Of a DNA stretch of 64,000 nucleotides, positions 1-7,127 are shown piece by piece. Below the pieces are notes generated by a model. The model was not told the origin of the DNA, did no database searches, and saw nothing but the letters and a program-made list of their open reading frames with translations. The first letter of the stretch is position 1; the number at the start of each line of letters is the position of its first letter. Source of the DNA: Carnobacterium maltaromaticum DSM 20342 (GTDB lineage Bacteria; Bacillota; Bacilli; Lactobacillales; Carnobacteriaceae); the NCBI RefSeq assembly GCF_000744945.1, contig NZ_JQMX01000001.1, forward strand, positions 124,001-188,000, in the 5' to 3' direction. The position numbers were made by a program, and so were the translations under genes.

Positions 1-1
1 G

Positions 2-967
2 ATATTTAAAGCACTTAGAACAGTTCCTGTTATTCTTGATATTGTTGAAGATATGAAAGTACTTTGTCCTAATGCTTGGTTAGTCAACTTTGCAAATCCT
101 GCAGGTATGGTTACAGAAGCTGTGTTGCGTTATGGAAAATGGGATAAAGTTGTCGGTTTATGTAATATTCCTGTCAATGCTGAAGTTGAAGAGGCTGAAA
201 TTCTAGGGCGCAAACAAGAAGAGTTGTTCTTCCAATTTGCAGGAATTAATCGTTTACATTGGCATACAGTAGTTGATAATCAAGGCAAGGATTTAACGGA
301 TGAATTGATTGCAAAAATGTATGGAAAAGATGCAGATGGTAAGAGTATTGTAGCAAATATTAAAGATAATAATTTGATTTTTGAACAAGTAGAGAACTTA
401 CACATGGTGCCATGTCCTTACCATATGTATTATTATATGACAGATGAAATGTTGAAAGATGAATTAGAAGATTTTAAAAATAATGGAACACGTGCAGAAA
501 AAGTTAAAGCAATTGAAAAAGAGCTATTTGAACTGTATAAAGATCCTGAATTAGACCACAAACCGCAACAATTGGCAGAACGTGGTGGAGCAAGATATAG
601 TGATGCTGCATGTAACATTATCAATTCTATCTACAATGACAAACGTTTAATTATGACAGTCAGTACTAAAAATAATGGGACTGTTACTGATTTACCAGCT
701 GATTCTGCTGTAGAAGTAACCTGTATGATTACTGGAAATGGTCCTGTTCCGTTCCAATTTGGCGGATTTGCACCAGCAGAACGTGGTTTATTGCAATTAA
801 TGAAAGCTATGGAAGAATTAACAATTGAAGCAGCCGTTACTGGAGACTATGGTACACTGTTACAAGCCTTTACAACGAATCCACTTATAACTAGTGGAAA
901 CGAAGGCAAACAGGTGATGGATGAATTGTTAGAGGCTCATAAACAATATTTACCACAATTTAACTAA
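2..967 (+). CDS. 6-phospho-beta-glucosidase, GH4 family (5' end outside window)
   Basis: The reading frame is open from base 2, so the gene starts before the window; the internal ATG at 53 is not its start. The visible part is the C-terminal two thirds of a glycosyl hydrolase family 4 enzyme, which cleaves phosphorylated beta-glucosides taken up by a PTS. Supporting signals are the stretch LCPNAWLVNFANPAG, the CNIP metal-binding cysteine motif, the later HMVPCPYHMYYY segment and the PVPFQFGGFAPAERG region near the end. GH4 enzymes use NAD+ and a divalent metal through an oxidation-elimination mechanism. A strong terminator follows directly, so this is the last gene of its operon. Substrate preference (cellobiose-6-P or another beta-glucoside) cannot be told. 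Confidence 0.9.
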   Translation: MFKALRTVPVILDIVEDMKVLCPNAWLVNFANPAGMVTEAVLRYGKWDKVVGLCNIPVNAEVEEAEILGRKQEELFFQFAGINRLHWHTVVDNQGKDLTDELIAKMYGKDADGKSIVANIKDNNLIFEQVENLHMVPCPYHMYYYMTDEMLKDELEDFKNNGTRAEKVKAIEKELFELYKDPELDHKPQQLAERGGARYSDAACNIINSIYNDKRLIMTVSTKNNGTVTDLPADSAVEVTCMITGNGPVPFQFGGFAPAERGLLQLMKAMEELTIEAAVTGDYGTLLQAFTTNPLITSGNEGKQVMDELLEAHKQYLPQFN

Positions 968-980
968 ATTTAAGATAGAG

Positions 981-1014
981 GCAACCTGAGAATTAATTCT
1001 TAGGTTGCTTTTTT
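981..1014 (+). terminator. Rho-independent terminator of the GH4 gene
   Basis: A 10-bp stem (GCAACCTGAG pairing with CTTAGGTTGC, one G-T pair) with an 8-base loop is followed by six T. Confidence 0.9.
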
Positions 1015-1040
1015 ATCATGGTTCTTGCTTGCTTTATCAT

Positions 1041-1204
1041 GGTTCTTGTTGCTTTAGCAACTTAGAAACATGATACACATCCATCAAAGATGGACTGTGA
1101 TCCTAAAATGTTGGTATACAGAGGTTCTTGTTGCTTTAGCAACTTAGAAACATGATACACATCCATCAAAGATGGACTGTGATCCTAGAATGTTGGTTTA
1201 CGAT
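1041..1204. repeat. Tandem duplication of an 82-bp hairpin-rich unit
   Basis: Two copies (1041-1122 and 1123-1204) begin with GGTTCTTGTTGCTTTAGCAA and are almost identical. Each copy holds two dyads: TTGC-TTTA-GCAA, and a larger imperfect stem centred on ATCCATC-AAA-GATGGA that extends outward to AACAT/ATGTT. A partial start of a further copy (GGTTCTTGCTTGCTTTATCA) lies at 1020-1039. No coding potential is seen. The array fills most of the 335-bp gap between the GH4 gene and the EcsC-family gene. Confidence 0.8.
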
Positions 1205-1302
1205 AAATACTCAGACTTAAGGCGGATGTCAGATTTCTGATTAAAGAGTAAAATAATAAAAAGAATTTAGCAGTCAGATTCTTTTAGTAGGAGGTACTTA
1301 GA

Positions 1303-1935
1303 ATGGCAGTTCAAGCTTTAACTGAGAATAAAGTATTAAGCCTTTTAGATTGGGCATATGGCAAAATAATAGATGGAAGTATGCCAGGCATGACTTCGGC
1401 AGAATCATTGGCACAAGATTATTTAACGAAGCATAAAACGGTAAAGAAAAGCGCTCAAGCTTTAATCAGAATGCAAAATGGTAAAAGTATGACAACTGGA
1501 TTTGTAACAAATTTAGGTGGTTTGCTGACTTTACCAGTCGCTATGCCTGCAAATATATCCGCGGTATTGTTGATTCAATTACAAATGATAGCTGCGCTTG
1601 CTGTTATGGGCGGCTATGATTTGAAATCTGATCAAGTTCGGACGTTTGTTTATCTATGTTTAGTCGGTACAAGTATGGCAGAAGTAGTCAAATCAACAGG
1701 GATTCGTGTTGGGAATCAAGCGGCTTTGATGGGTATTCAGAAAATTCCATCGGCAGTTTTATTAAAATTGAATCAGAAAATTGGTTTTACTTTAGTAGTA
1801 AAATTTGGAGAAAAAGGCGCTGTCAGTTTGGCTAAATTAGTTCCTTTGGCAGGCGGTGTAATTGGTGGAACAATCGATGGTGTTTCAACAAACTTAATTG
1901 GAAAAAACGCTATTCGCATGTTTATTCAGGAATAG
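1303..1935 (+). CDS. EcsC-family protein
   Basis: This 210-residue protein matches the EcsC family, named after the third gene of the Bacillus ecs locus; its molecular function is not established. The family features are a helical N-terminal half, the hydrophobic segment around residues 67-105 (GGLLTLPVAMPANISAVLLI), and a C-terminal glycine-rich segment ending GGVIGGTIDGVSTNLIGKNA. It is probably membrane-associated. The start is fixed by AGGAGG about 10 bases upstream of the ATG. It stands alone between two terminators with no ecsAB ABC-transporter genes beside it, so no partner can be named from context. Confidence 0.8.
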   Translation: MAVQALTENKVLSLLDWAYGKIIDGSMPGMTSAESLAQDYLTKHKTVKKSAQALIRMQNGKSMTTGFVTNLGGLLTLPVAMPANISAVLLIQLQMIAALAVMGGYDLKSDQVRTFVYLCLVGTSMAEVVKSTGIRVGNQAALMGIQKIPSAVLLKLNQKIGFTLVVKFGEKGAVSLAKLVPLAGGVIGGTIDGVSTNLIGKNAIRMFIQE

Positions 1936-1939
1936 AGAG

Positions 1940-1981
1940 GCTAGAATTCGTATAGTAATAAACGAATTCTAGCTTTTTTTG
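1940..1981 (+). terminator. Rho-independent terminator of the EcsC-family gene
   Basis: A perfect 12-bp stem (GCTAGAATTCGT with ACGAATTCTAGC) and a 10-base loop, followed by eight T. Confidence 0.9.
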
Positions 1982-2194
1982 GTTAGCTTATGAGAGTAAA
2001 CTGTGACTTCAATAAATAAATTGCACATACTTCAACTGTTATATTGCATATTTCTTCCTTTTTTCTAAAATAAATCTGAAATTTAATTATAATAGTATTC
2101 TTTTTATTTAAAGTTCTGAAAAATGATAGTAAGATAAATATGATAGATACTTAAGAAAAAGTAAAAAATTTTCGATATACATATTTAATAATTA

Positions 2195-2223
2195 TTGTTT
2201 GAATGAAATTTTTATGTTAGAAT
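2195..2223 (+). promoter_or_regulatory. Candidate sigma-A promoter of the RiPP cluster
   Basis: TTGTTT (2195-2200), a 17-base spacer and TAGAAT (2218-2223) lie about 100 bases before the precursor start. The surrounding 1982-2322 region is very AT-rich and otherwise empty: I see no SHP/Rgg-type quorum-sensing gene and no other open frame with a ribosome binding site. Confidence 0.5.
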
Positions 2224-2322
2224 TAGATTAGGGAACATAAAGTTGTCTCATTTTTTTTTAATCTTATTGTGAATATTTGAGCTTTCTTAAATGATTAAAT
2301 ATAACTTGAGGAGGAATAACAA

Positions 2323-2385
2323 ATGAAGAAAAAAGAATTTGAAAAACCAACTGTTGTAATGAGCGCTAATTGGGGTAAAAATTAA
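2323..2385 (+). CDS. RiPP precursor peptide with C-terminal WGK motif
   Basis: A 20-codon gene with a near-perfect ribosome binding site (GAGGAGGAAT, 2309-2318) encodes MKKKEFEKPTVVMSANWGKN. It sits directly before a radical SAM/SPASM enzyme, a PqqD-like protein and an exporter, the standard order for a ribosomally made, radical-SAM-modified peptide. The N-terminal part holds F-x-x-P-x-V (F6, P9, V11), resembling the aromatic-x-x-P-x-Leu leader motif read by PqqD-like recognition domains in lasso and related peptides. The C-terminal SANWGKN is the likely core. W17-G18-K19 matches the W-G-K motif of one streptococcal RaS-RiPP subfamily, where Trp and Lys are joined, and also fits the aromatic-x-x pattern of three-residue cyclophanes. 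The actual product is inferred. Confidence 0.8.
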   Translation: MKKKEFEKPTVVMSANWGKN

Positions 2386-2392
2386 TAAAAAT

Positions 2393-2419
2393 AGGATAGC
2401 ATGCTTTTGCTGCTATCCT
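2393..2419 (+). terminator. Leaky hairpin between precursor and maturase genes
   Basis: A perfect 9-bp stem (AGGATAGCA with TGCTATCCT) and 9-base loop are followed by TTATTTCTATTT, an interrupted T tract. Partial terminators at this position are common in RiPP operons, giving much more precursor than enzyme mRNA. It could also be a processing or stability hairpin. Confidence 0.65.
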
Positions 2420-2450
2420 TTATTTCTATTTACAGGGGGATTAGATAACG

Positions 2451-3581
2451 ATGAGAAAATATTATGATAGTCCGTGCTTAATCGATATAGCAGTAACAAA
2501 TCGTTGTAATTTAAAGTGTGACTATTGTTCAGCAGAATCGGGGCCTTTTGCTAGCAAAGAAGGTGAGATGACTGTAGAAGAATTAGATCAATTATTTATG
2601 GAGCTACATCATATGAACGTTCATAGGGTAGCTTTAACTGGTGGGGAGCCTTTTGCTCGAAAAGATATGCTCAAAATTATTGAAAATTTTAATAAATATA
2701 ATTTTTCGAAAGTATTAAATACTAATGGAACATTAATTAATGATAAAGTTGCTCAACAGCTATCTAAACTTAATTTAGACAGAATTTGTGTAACAATAGA
2801 TAGTTATTCGCCAGAGGGACATGATTGCGTTAGAGGTAGAGGTAGAGGTAGAGGTAGTTTTAAAAAAGCAATAAATGGTATTAAACATTTGCAAAGATAT
2901 AATTTACCTGTGTCTACATTATTTACATTAAATAAAAACAATGTAAATGATTTAATAAAGACAATTAGATTAAATGATCTATTAGGAATTGAGCATATGT
3001 CAGTGATGGTAGTTTGTCCCACTGGAAGAGCATCAGATGCAAGTATTTTAACAGACAAAGAGAATTGGTATCCTGTTTTTCTAGAATTAAGTGAATTAAT
3101 GAAAAAAAATGAATTTAAGGTGAATTTTAAAATCGTGCCACCAAATGAGAGTGATATTTTTTGGACTCATTATTTTCCGTTAGCACACTATGATCGACTG
3201 GACTTATTAAGCGCTTGGGGACAAGATTTAGAAGGTTTTGAAAAACTTTCTAAAAGAGAAGTATCTTGTCAAGCTGGAGTTAAAGCCTGTTCTATATCAC
3301 ATCAAGGAAATGTCTATGGGTGCGACTTGATGAATGGAATCGAGGAATTGATTGCAGGTAATGTTAAAACACAAAAATTCAGTGAAATTTGGAATGATTC
3401 TGAGGTGTTTAAAAAATTAAGAGAAATTAGTTTTGAATCACTAACAGGAAAATGCTCTCTCTGTCCTCATGAATGGTGTGGTGGGGGCTGCAGATGCACA
3501 GCTTTAGAGCTAGATGGTTCACTTTATGGATCAGATTTAACTTGTTTTTGGAATGAGAGTGAGGTATCTATAAGTGGATAA
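2451..3581 (+). CDS. Radical SAM/SPASM peptide maturase
   Basis: The 376-residue protein carries the radical SAM cluster motif C19-x3-C23-x2-C26 followed by the TGGEPF motif (64-69), then a C-terminal SPASM region with cysteines at 273, 280, 291, 335, 338, 343, 347, 349 and 365 that would hold auxiliary 4Fe-4S clusters. This architecture is typical of enzymes that cross-link RiPP precursors. The gene follows the 20-residue precursor and overlaps the PqqD-like gene by 8 bases, so these are its probable substrate and partner. An oddity is four consecutive Arg-Gly pairs (128-135), encoded by an almost pure GGTAGA repeat at a site where relatives usually have a short R-G-x-x-G-S/A-F segment. The reaction (Trp-Lys or another aromatic-side-chain bond) is inferred from the WGK motif. 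Confidence 0.88.
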   Translation: MRKYYDSPCLIDIAVTNRCNLKCDYCSAESGPFASKEGEMTVEELDQLFMELHHMNVHRVALTGGEPFARKDMLKIIENFNKYNFSKVLNTNGTLINDKVAQQLSKLNLDRICVTIDSYSPEGHDCVRGRGRGRGSFKKAINGIKHLQRYNLPVSTLFTLNKNNVNDLIKTIRLNDLLGIEHMSVMVVCPTGRASDASILTDKENWYPVFLELSELMKKNEFKVNFKIVPPNESDIFWTHYFPLAHYDRLDLLSAWGQDLEGFEKLSKREVSCQAGVKACSISHQGNVYGCDLMNGIEELIAGNVKTQKFSEIWNDSEVFKKLREISFESLTGKCSLCPHEWCGGGCRCTALELDGSLYGSDLTCFWNESEVSISG

Positions 3582-3891
3582 AAAATTATTTTATATAGAA
3601 GGTAAAAAAAGATTAACTTTGTTAAGGGAGCAAAATTTTTATATTTGTTTTGATCCGATAAAATTAGAATACTTCCATATTAATGTAACAGGTGCATATA
3701 TTCTATATTTAGTTTCAAAAAAATGTAAGTTAGATACTATTGTTAATATATTTATTGACGAATATAAAATTGAAAAAAATGAATGCCGTGAAATTGTTTT
3801 ATCGTTTTTAGATAATTTCCCACTTAAAAATATTATCTATCATAACTTAATTGACAATGATATATATTTAGAATTACCTCCATTCAAATAA
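3574..3891 (+). CDS. Stand-alone PqqD-like RiPP recognition protein
   Basis: This 105-residue protein starts at GTG, eight bases before the maturase gene ends, with a GAGGT ribosome binding site. Its size, position and pattern (two beta-strand-like segments near FYICFDPIKLEYFHINVTGAYILYLV followed by helices around KLDTIVNIFIDEYKIEKNECREIVLSFLDNF) fit the PqqD fold, the RiPP recognition element that binds precursor leaders and presents them to the radical SAM enzyme. Similarity is by pattern, not by a strict motif. The translational overlap with the maturase gene supports a complex between the two proteins. Confidence 0.7.
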   Translation: MDKKLFYIEGKKRLTLLREQNFYICFDPIKLEYFHINVTGAYILYLVSKKCKLDTIVNIFIDEYKIEKNECREIVLSFLDNFPLKNIIYHNLIDNDIYLELPPFK

Positions 3892-3943
3892 ATACTTTTT
3901 TATTAGCGCTCAATTACTAGTAGTATGATATGAGAGGAAAATT

Positions 3944-5257
3944 ATGAATAAAAATATAGCGAAAGAACTTAATCATTTTTCATTACCGTTAGTTGCTAAT
4001 AACTTTTTTTCAATTGTAATTAGTTCATTATTAGCTGCAATTATTGGTCGGATTTCCATTAATGCTATTGCAGCAACAGAAGTTGTGAATACGTTTATTT
4101 ATTCACTGATTGGAATTTTGGGCGTTGGTAGTCTATCTTTTAATATTTATTCTTCTAGAATTCGATTATCTAATCCTGAAATGTTTAAGAATTTTTTTAA
4201 GTCCATTATTCAATTGAATTTATTGATTGGAGGCATTTCAACAGTAGTTATTATCTTTTTCAGCCATTCCTTTCTAGAAATTCTTTATGGTTTTCAAAAT
4301 GAAGTATTAGCAATCGCTGTATTTTACGCACAAATCTCAGCGTTTCAAATCTTGTTTAATATGATTATTTTTTCACTATCAAATCAAATGAAAGTAAAGA
4401 AACAAACCAAAAATATTTTAATGATTGGTGCTATGGGTTCAATATTTCAAATTTTAAGCTCCTTGTTTCTAGTTTATTTTGTTTTTAATAATAATGAATA
4501 TAGTGTTGTTGGAATTGCTTTAGCAAATTCATGTACGCAATTTTTTGAAATTTGTTGTTATTTCTTTATTTTACGCAAAGACTTGAATGCACTACGTACG
4601 ATAAAAAGTTCTAAAAAATTATTTTTATTAAAAAAAAGTATTCCATTGTTTGCTCAGGAAATACTTGAAGGGTCAATTTTTAATGTTGGAGTAACAGCAT
4701 TATTAGCAAGATTAGGAATTGTTAGTTTTTCAGCTTATAGTGTTTGTCGTAGAATAGTTGATCTATGTTTGACCCCTATGTTTATGTATTGTAGTGGGGT
4801 CGTTGTTCTAACAGGAGAGTATATGGCCGAAAAAAATAAAAAAAAGTTGCTAAACCTTCCAATAATAGCTTTACTAATAATTTTATTTTTCTATACCATA
4901 ATCGCAACAGTCTTATATGTAATACGTCCACTTTCAATAGCGTTTTTTACAAATAAGCCTGAGGTAATCGAAACAGCAAGTTCCATTTTGCTAATCGTTT
5001 TATTTACATCTTTGGCTCAACCATTCTTTGAAGTAGCAAAATTCAATTTACAAGCTGTTGGGAAAGAAAAATTAGCATTGGCAATTACAGGAGTCGTTAA
5101 TTTGTTTGTTTTTGGTGTATTAATTTATTTAAAACAAGCAAACGGATTGAATTTGATTATAATTCTTCTTATGTTAGCATGTAATTATTTAGTTTTGTAC
5201 ATTTTATTTACCATTTTCTATAGATTAGAAATTAAAAAGATTGTTGATGATAAATGA
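3944..5257 (+). CDS. MATE-family exporter of the RiPP cluster
   Basis: A 437-residue membrane protein with about twelve hydrophobic segments in two similar halves belongs to the MATE (multi antimicrobial extrusion) family, Na+- or H+-driven antiporters. The gene follows the PqqD-like gene by 52 bases in the same direction and has a good GAGAGGAAA site before ATG. In this cluster it most likely exports the modified peptide or protects the cell from it. This is unusual, because many RiPP clusters use ABC transporters with a leader-cutting peptidase; none is encoded here, so any proteolytic trimming must come from elsewhere. Confidence 0.82.
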   Translation: MNKNIAKELNHFSLPLVANNFFSIVISSLLAAIIGRISINAIAATEVVNTFIYSLIGILGVGSLSFNIYSSRIRLSNPEMFKNFFKSIIQLNLLIGGISTVVIIFFSHSFLEILYGFQNEVLAIAVFYAQISAFQILFNMIIFSLSNQMKVKKQTKNILMIGAMGSIFQILSSLFLVYFVFNNNEYSVVGIALANSCTQFFEICCYFFILRKDLNALRTIKSSKKLFLLKKSIPLFAQEILEGSIFNVGVTALLARLGIVSFSAYSVCRRIVDLCLTPMFMYCSGVVVLTGEYMAEKNKKKLLNLPIIALLIILFFYTIIATVLYVIRPLSIAFFTNKPEVIETASSILLIVLFTSLAQPFFEVAKFNLQAVGKEKLALAITGVVNLFVFGVLIYLKQANGLNLIIILLMLACNYLVLYILFTIFYRLEIKKIVDDK

Positions 5258-5271
5258 CTTGGGATAAAATG

Positions 5272-5309
5272 ATATTAAAGTAACAATCAATTTTGAGTTA
5301 CTTTAATAT
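5272..5309. repeat. Perfect 13-bp inverted repeat after the RiPP cluster
   Basis: ATATTAAAGTAAC (5272-5284) and GTTACTTTAATAT (5297-5309) form a perfect stem with a 12-base loop but no following T run. It may end transcription of the cluster inefficiently or mark an old insertion edge. Confidence 0.6.
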
Positions 5310-5317
5310 CTAAAACG

Positions 5318-5470
5318 ATGATTTATGAGACAATTAAAAAGTCTCATTTTCAAATTTTACAAAGTCTATTTTCTCAGATTGAGCGTATTCTTAAAATAAA
5401 TAAACTAAGCTTAATTACGACAGATGTTGTAGAGGCAGCTCGTGACAGTTTAGTCTTAGGAATTAAATGA
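5318..5470 (+). CDS. Short open frame of 50 codons, unknown, possibly a gene remnant
   Basis: An ATG at 5318 opens a frame ending EAARDSLVLGIK. I see no Shine-Dalgarno sequence before it and recognise no family, but its amino-acid composition looks protein-like, so it may be a decayed gene fragment rather than a working gene. The rest of the gap up to 5573 (GAAAAATTTCCAACTTAGGT and beyond) shows nothing else that I can name. Confidence 0.25.
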   Translation: MIYETIKKSHFQILQSLFSQIERILKINKLSLITTDVVEAARDSLVLGIK

Positions 5471-5573
5471 AAAATTTCCAACTTAGGTAATCTAGGATGG
5501 AAATCTATTTTAATAACGCAATATAACGATTGAAAAATGTGCGATTTATCTTTTAAAATGACAGAGTAAACGT

Positions 5574-6989
5574 TTAAGACAGAAAAAATTGAGTTGAAAA
5601 GTGTCCAAAACTAAAGCGGATAGCCTGTTGTTTTTCACCAAATAAGCGACCTTCTGCTACAAAAATTCCTTCATTTAACAAGTCTTGAAGCAACTGAGAA
5701 AATTGCGCAGTTGAATAGTAAGGAAAATAGGTATAAAGATGGTATCCACCTTTAGCAGGTTGAAAACGAATTTCCTCCCCGAAGCGTCCCATCAGCCATT
5801 CTTCTAAATCATGAGCACGCGTTTTAAGCGTTTGTTTTAAGTGTTCTTGTTGAGTAGGTTGGTCATTTTTTAAAAAGCTGTCGGCTAAAAGTTGTGGCAG
5901 TATGCTTAAGCCAGAATCAATTTGACTTCTAATTTTTGCTAATTGCTTTAGAATCGTGCTAGGTCCAACCATCCAACCAATCCGAATATCTTGCCCGACT
6001 AATTTTGATAAGGAACCAACATATAAGACTTGTTGGTCTTGATCGATTTTTTTGATTGGACTTGTATCAACAGTGGGTGAAAAAGCTAACCCACCATAGG
6101 CATCATCTTCAATAATTAAAATACGTTTTAATTTACAATAATCCAACAACTTTTTTTTGCGTTCGTAACTCATAACTGAGCCGGTTGGGTTTTGAAAAAT
6201 AGGATTTAAGAAAATCATTTTAAGTGGAAAGTTTAAGTTTAATTCTTCTAAACGATTTAAAAGAAGACCGTCATTATCAATTGGCAGTGGAATAAGCCGA
6301 ACGCCAGCTGCTTGAAAGAGTTTTAATGAATAAAAATAAGAAGGGGCTTCGATCCCCACTGTATCGCCAGGTTTTAGTAATCCTTGTGTAATTAAAAATA
6401 AAGCTTGTTGCGTTCCAGATGTGACTAAAATTTCAGACAAAGGAACTGTTAAATGATAGGTTTTTTTTAAGTAACTTTGGATGCTTTTTCTAAGAGAAGT
6501 TAAGCCTAACTCATTTGAATAAAGCTCTTTTTCTTCTTGAATAAGCTGACTCCAAGAAAGTTCAGGTGTTTTCAAGGCCGGTAATAAATCTGTTGGTAGA
6601 TCGCCATTGCCTAAATCTAGATAAGAACTAGAAATTTGTGTTTGCTTTATCTGTTCTACTTGCTTTTGATAAAAAGAGCTTTCCATATCTCCTAGCGGAC
6701 TAACAGTTGCTTGCCAATTAATGATAGGTTGTGTTTTTAAGCCCCATTTTTCAGCATTTATATAGGTTCCACTGCCTTTTTTTCGAATGAGAATGCCTCG
6801 ATCACTTAATTCATCAAATGCTCGAATAACTGTGGAACGGTTTACTTGTAAGAGTTGAGCCAATTTTCTTTCAGAAGGCAACAGGCTTCCTGCTACTAAC
6901 TCTCCATTTTTAATCCCATCCTGAATTAAGAGCATGATTTTTTGATAAAGAGGAATTTTTTTAGATTGATAAAGACTTAAGTCCCACAT
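5574..6989 (-). CDS. pdxR: MocR/GntR-type regulator of PLP synthesis (PdxR)
   Basis: The 471-residue protein joins an N-terminal GntR winged helix (about residues 10-75, with the segment PSERKLAQLLQVNRSTVIRAF) to a fold-type I aminotransferase-like domain that binds pyridoxal phosphate. That is the MocR subfamily. The PLP-lysine region is visible at YVGSLSKLVGQDIRIGW. It is divergent from pdxST with a 138-bp intergenic region holding an 8-bp inverted repeat, which is the classical arrangement of PdxR, a PLP-sensing activator of pdxST. Its own -10 (TATACT on the minus strand, 7022-7027) lies in the same region. Confidence 0.88.
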   Translation of the reverse strand: MWDLSLYQSKKIPLYQKIMLLIQDGIKNGELVAGSLLPSERKLAQLLQVNRSTVIRAFDELSDRGILIRKKGSGTYINAEKWGLKTQPIINWQATVSPLGDMESSFYQKQVEQIKQTQISSSYLDLGNGDLPTDLLPALKTPELSWSQLIQEEKELYSNELGLTSLRKSIQSYLKKTYHLTVPLSEILVTSGTQQALFLITQGLLKPGDTVGIEAPSYFYSLKLFQAAGVRLIPLPIDNDGLLLNRLEELNLNFPLKMIFLNPIFQNPTGSVMSYERKKKLLDYCKLKRILIIEDDAYGGLAFSPTVDTSPIKKIDQDQQVLYVGSLSKLVGQDIRIGWMVGPSTILKQLAKIRSQIDSGLSILPQLLADSFLKNDQPTQQEHLKQTLKTRAHDLEEWLMGRFGEEIRFQPAKGGYHLYTYFPYYSTAQFSQLLQDLLNEGIFVAEGRLFGEKQQAIRFSFGHFSTQFFLS

Positions 6990-7039
6990 AGAATCACCCG
7001 CCTATTTCTAATTTTAGGATAAGTATAGCATAAAATTAG

Positions 7040-7067
7040 AATTGGATGGGTAAAAAACAATCCAATT
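7040..7067. promoter_or_regulatory. Candidate PdxR operator between pdxR and pdxS
   Basis: AATTGGAT (7040-7047) and ATCCAATT (7060-7067) form a perfect inverted repeat with a 12-base spacer. It lies just upstream of a weak pdxS promoter whose -10 (TATGAT, 7096-7101) has no good -35, as expected for an activator-dependent promoter. MocR regulators usually read direct or inverted repeats of this kind. Confidence 0.55.
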
Positions 7068-7127
7068 GGGTGTAGAGGTTTATAAAAGAATTGCTTATGA
7101 TAAAAGGAAGATTAAAGGAGGCTGTAT

